Shown here piece by piece: positions 6,216 to 7,066 of a DNA stretch of 7,066 nt. The DNA is taken from the NCBI GenBank assembly GCA_947623975.1, contig CANQHY010000062.1:1-7066 (forward strand), in the 5' to 3' direction. A program made the position numbers and the translations under genes. The DNA comes from an uncultured Bacilli bacterium. Lineage in GTDB: Bacteria; Bacillota_I; Bacilli_A; RF39; UBA660. Every line of letters starts with the position of its first letter. Position 1 is the stretch's first letter. The notes under the pieces are model-generated. The model did no database searches and was not told where the DNA came from. It worked only from the letters and a program-made list of their open reading frames with translations.

Positions 6216-6673
6216 AACAAATATATTTGAATATTTAGATAAGAAGCAAAAATTAGCCACAAGATATATGGAATAAGTAAATATGCAGCAACCTTATTTT
6301 TCTTAAAGAACATATATGTCATAATTAATACTAATACAATTAAAAACAATACCCAAATAAATCCAAAGAGATAAAACTTAAAACCAAAGAAAATAAGGGT
6401 CCATAATGAATTTACTATAAGTTGCCCAATATAAATTGCATAATATTTTGTATGATCTTCATCGTCATTTGTAACTATATATAGTGAGATACTCATAAGT
6501 ATATAAAGTATTACCCACGCAATCGGAAAAACTATTCCCGGTGGTGAAAGTGGTGGCTTAACCAAATCTTTGTAAAAATCCATAGATACAAAGAAGCTAA
6601 AGAAACTACCTACCAAAATAGTCAAAAATATTATTAAAAATAATTTTTTAAAATTTATTTTTTTATCTTTCAT
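6209..6673 (-). CDS. tspO: TspO/MBR family membrane protein
   Basis: This is a bacterial homologue of the translocator protein, a five-helix membrane protein that binds porphyrins and haem-like ligands. At 154 aa it has the normal length. Helix 1 is at about 10-28. The family signature region YKDLVKPPLSPPGIVFP, continuing to W53 and LYILM, spans 34-60. NSLWTLIFFG is at 88-97 and YILWLIFASYLN at 136-147. W53 and W139 occupy the places of tryptophans implicated in porphyrin photodegradation in Bacillus cereus TspO, by motif position only. The usual aromatic residue before the PP motif is Leu here (KPPLSPP). The ATG start has only a weak AAGATAA Shine-Dalgarno. No tetrapyrrole gene lies nearby. 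The stop lies in the shared terminator. Confidence 0.92.
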   Translation of the reverse strand: MKDKKINFKKLFLIIFLTILVGSFFSFFVSMDFYKDLVKPPLSPPGIVFPIAWVILYILMSISLYIVTNDDEDHTKYYAIYIGQLIVNSLWTLIFFGFKFYLFGFIWVLFLIVLVLIMTYMFFKKNKVAAYLLIPYILWLIFASYLNIQIYLLN

Positions 6674-6778
6674 ATTATTATCTTATGTATATTGCTATAA
6701 TTTATTCAGAATAAAATAAAAATTAAAGAACTTTTATTAAAAGTACAATGATTCATGAATAAATTGAATGCTACCTAT

Positions 6779-6787
6779 ATAATATCA
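6779..6787 (-). promoter_or_regulatory. Candidate extended -10 promoter for tspO
   Basis: TGATATTAT on the minus strand is an extended -10 with no recognisable -35. It would give a leader of about 100 bases to tspO. It is the best candidate in the AT-rich interval 6674-6890, where I otherwise see only short palindromes and no gene. Confidence 0.35.
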
Positions 6788-6893
6788 ATCATTTTTTATT
6801 TTAATTTTTAGTATAATACTTTATTAATTAACACTGCCACTTTATATTACAATTTTCTGATTAGTTATTTTTTTTATACACTTTCTTTATAAG

Positions 6894-6915
6894 AAAAAAA
6901 TAGCTTTCGCTATTT
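6894..6915 (-). terminator. Intrinsic terminator of tRNA-Glu
   Basis: On the minus strand AAATAGC, a GAAA tetraloop, and GCTATTT run into a tract of seven T (three of them in the stem). It begins 11 bases after the tRNA CCA end and is a classic compact terminator. Confidence 0.88.
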
Positions 6916-6926
6916 AAAATCAAATA

Positions 6927-7003
6927 TGGTGACTCGTATGGGGTTCGGACCCATGAATACTGCCTTGAGAGGGCAGCGTGTTAAACCACTTCACCAACGG
7001 GCC
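6927..7003 (-). tRNA. tRNA-Glu (anticodon CTC), CCA encoded
   Basis: The 77-base gene folds as a cloverleaf: acceptor GGCCCGT with ACGAGTC, D-stem GTG/CAC, anticodon stem CTGCC/GGCAG with loop CTCTCAA, T-stem ATGGG/CCCAT, discriminator A and encoded CCA. It closely resembles Bacillus tRNA-Glu in its 5' half. The anticodon CTC reads GAG only; AT-rich genomes usually rely on TTC. Two oddities are visible: a C4-A69 mismatch in the acceptor stem, and a T-loop reading TCCGAAC, with C in place of the near-universal U55. Both may lower function, so this could be a minor or degenerating copy. It has its own promoter and terminator. Confidence 0.92.
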
Positions 7004-7011
7004 ATAAAAAT

Positions 7012-7032
7012 AATGTCTTTTTTAAAGACATT
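7012..7032 (-). promoter_or_regulatory. Terminator-like hairpin in the leader of tRNA-Glu
   Basis: A nine-base perfect stem (AATGTCTTT with AAAGACATT, loop of three) is followed on the minus strand by ATTTTTA, just eight bases before the tRNA. It is either the terminator of a gene beyond the right edge or a leader hairpin between the tRNA promoter and the tRNA body. Confidence 0.6.
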
Positions 7033-7035
7033 TCT

Positions 7036-7064
7036 ATTTTATCAATAATTATCTAAATTTACAA
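7036..7064 (-). promoter_or_regulatory. Promoter of tRNA-Glu
   Basis: On the minus strand TTGTAA (7064-7059), a 17-base spacer and TAAAAT (7041-7036) with a TGn extension. Transcription would begin near 7029-7031, at the edge of the hairpin, giving a 5' leader of about 27 bases to be removed by RNase P. Confidence 0.6.
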
Positions 7065-7066
7065 TG

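Noticed and set aside
6705..6757. Minus-strand 16-codon ORF starting in ATTCATGAAT
   Set aside because: No convincing ribosome site, low-complexity AT-rich content and no sign of coding.
6730..6819. Short palindromes ACTTTT-ATT-AAAAGT, ATTCATGAAT and GTATAATAC as operators or a small RNA
   Set aside because: All are short, A-T dominated and expected by chance; no promoter-terminator pair frames an RNA here.

Overview
The window is very AT-rich and uses the standard bacterial code: TGA closes two genes, and tryptophan is TGG (for example in HtpG). Together with purine-rich Shine-Dalgarno sites, GTG/TTG near starts, a Bacillus-like tRNA-Glu and a CIRCE heat-shock operator, this suggests a low-GC Firmicute/Bacilli relative, possibly an uncultured gut lineage near the Mollicutes that has not reassigned UGA. 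The lineage is inference. It looks like ordinary chromosome: I see no insertion sequence, phage gene, CRISPR array or defence cassette.

Layout, left to right. Positions 1-121 hold no gene I can support. Then comes a block on the minus strand, read from high to low coordinates: a 361-aa protein of unknown function (5363-4278) with its own terminator; htpG, the bacterial Hsp90 (4173-2293), with a CIRCE operator over its promoter and a strong terminator; a small GNAT acetyltransferase (2196-1783); trpS, tryptophanyl-tRNA synthetase (1732-743), whose promoter overlaps the acetyltransferase stop codon; and a two-helix membrane protein of unknown function (733-122), tightly coupled behind trpS. The only plus-strand gene is a YwaF/TMEM164-like multi-pass membrane protein (5456-6202), divergent from the 361-aa gene. 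It converges on a minus-strand tspO (6673-6209) across a 16-bp-stem bidirectional terminator that contains both stop codons. Positions 6674-6890 are AT-rich with only a weak promoter candidate. At the right end is a minus-strand tRNA-Glu(CTC) (7003-6927) with its own promoter, leader hairpin and terminator.

How the genes work together: mostly independent housekeeping units. The readable regulation is heat-shock control of htpG by HrcA through CIRCE, and two interleaved back-to-back promoters between the 361-aa gene and the YwaF-like gene. The most unusual items are the operator on htpG, a structurally aberrant tRNA-Glu(CTC) with a terminator-like hairpin in its leader, and the repeat architecture of the 361-aa protein. 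I found no convincing new multi-gene system.
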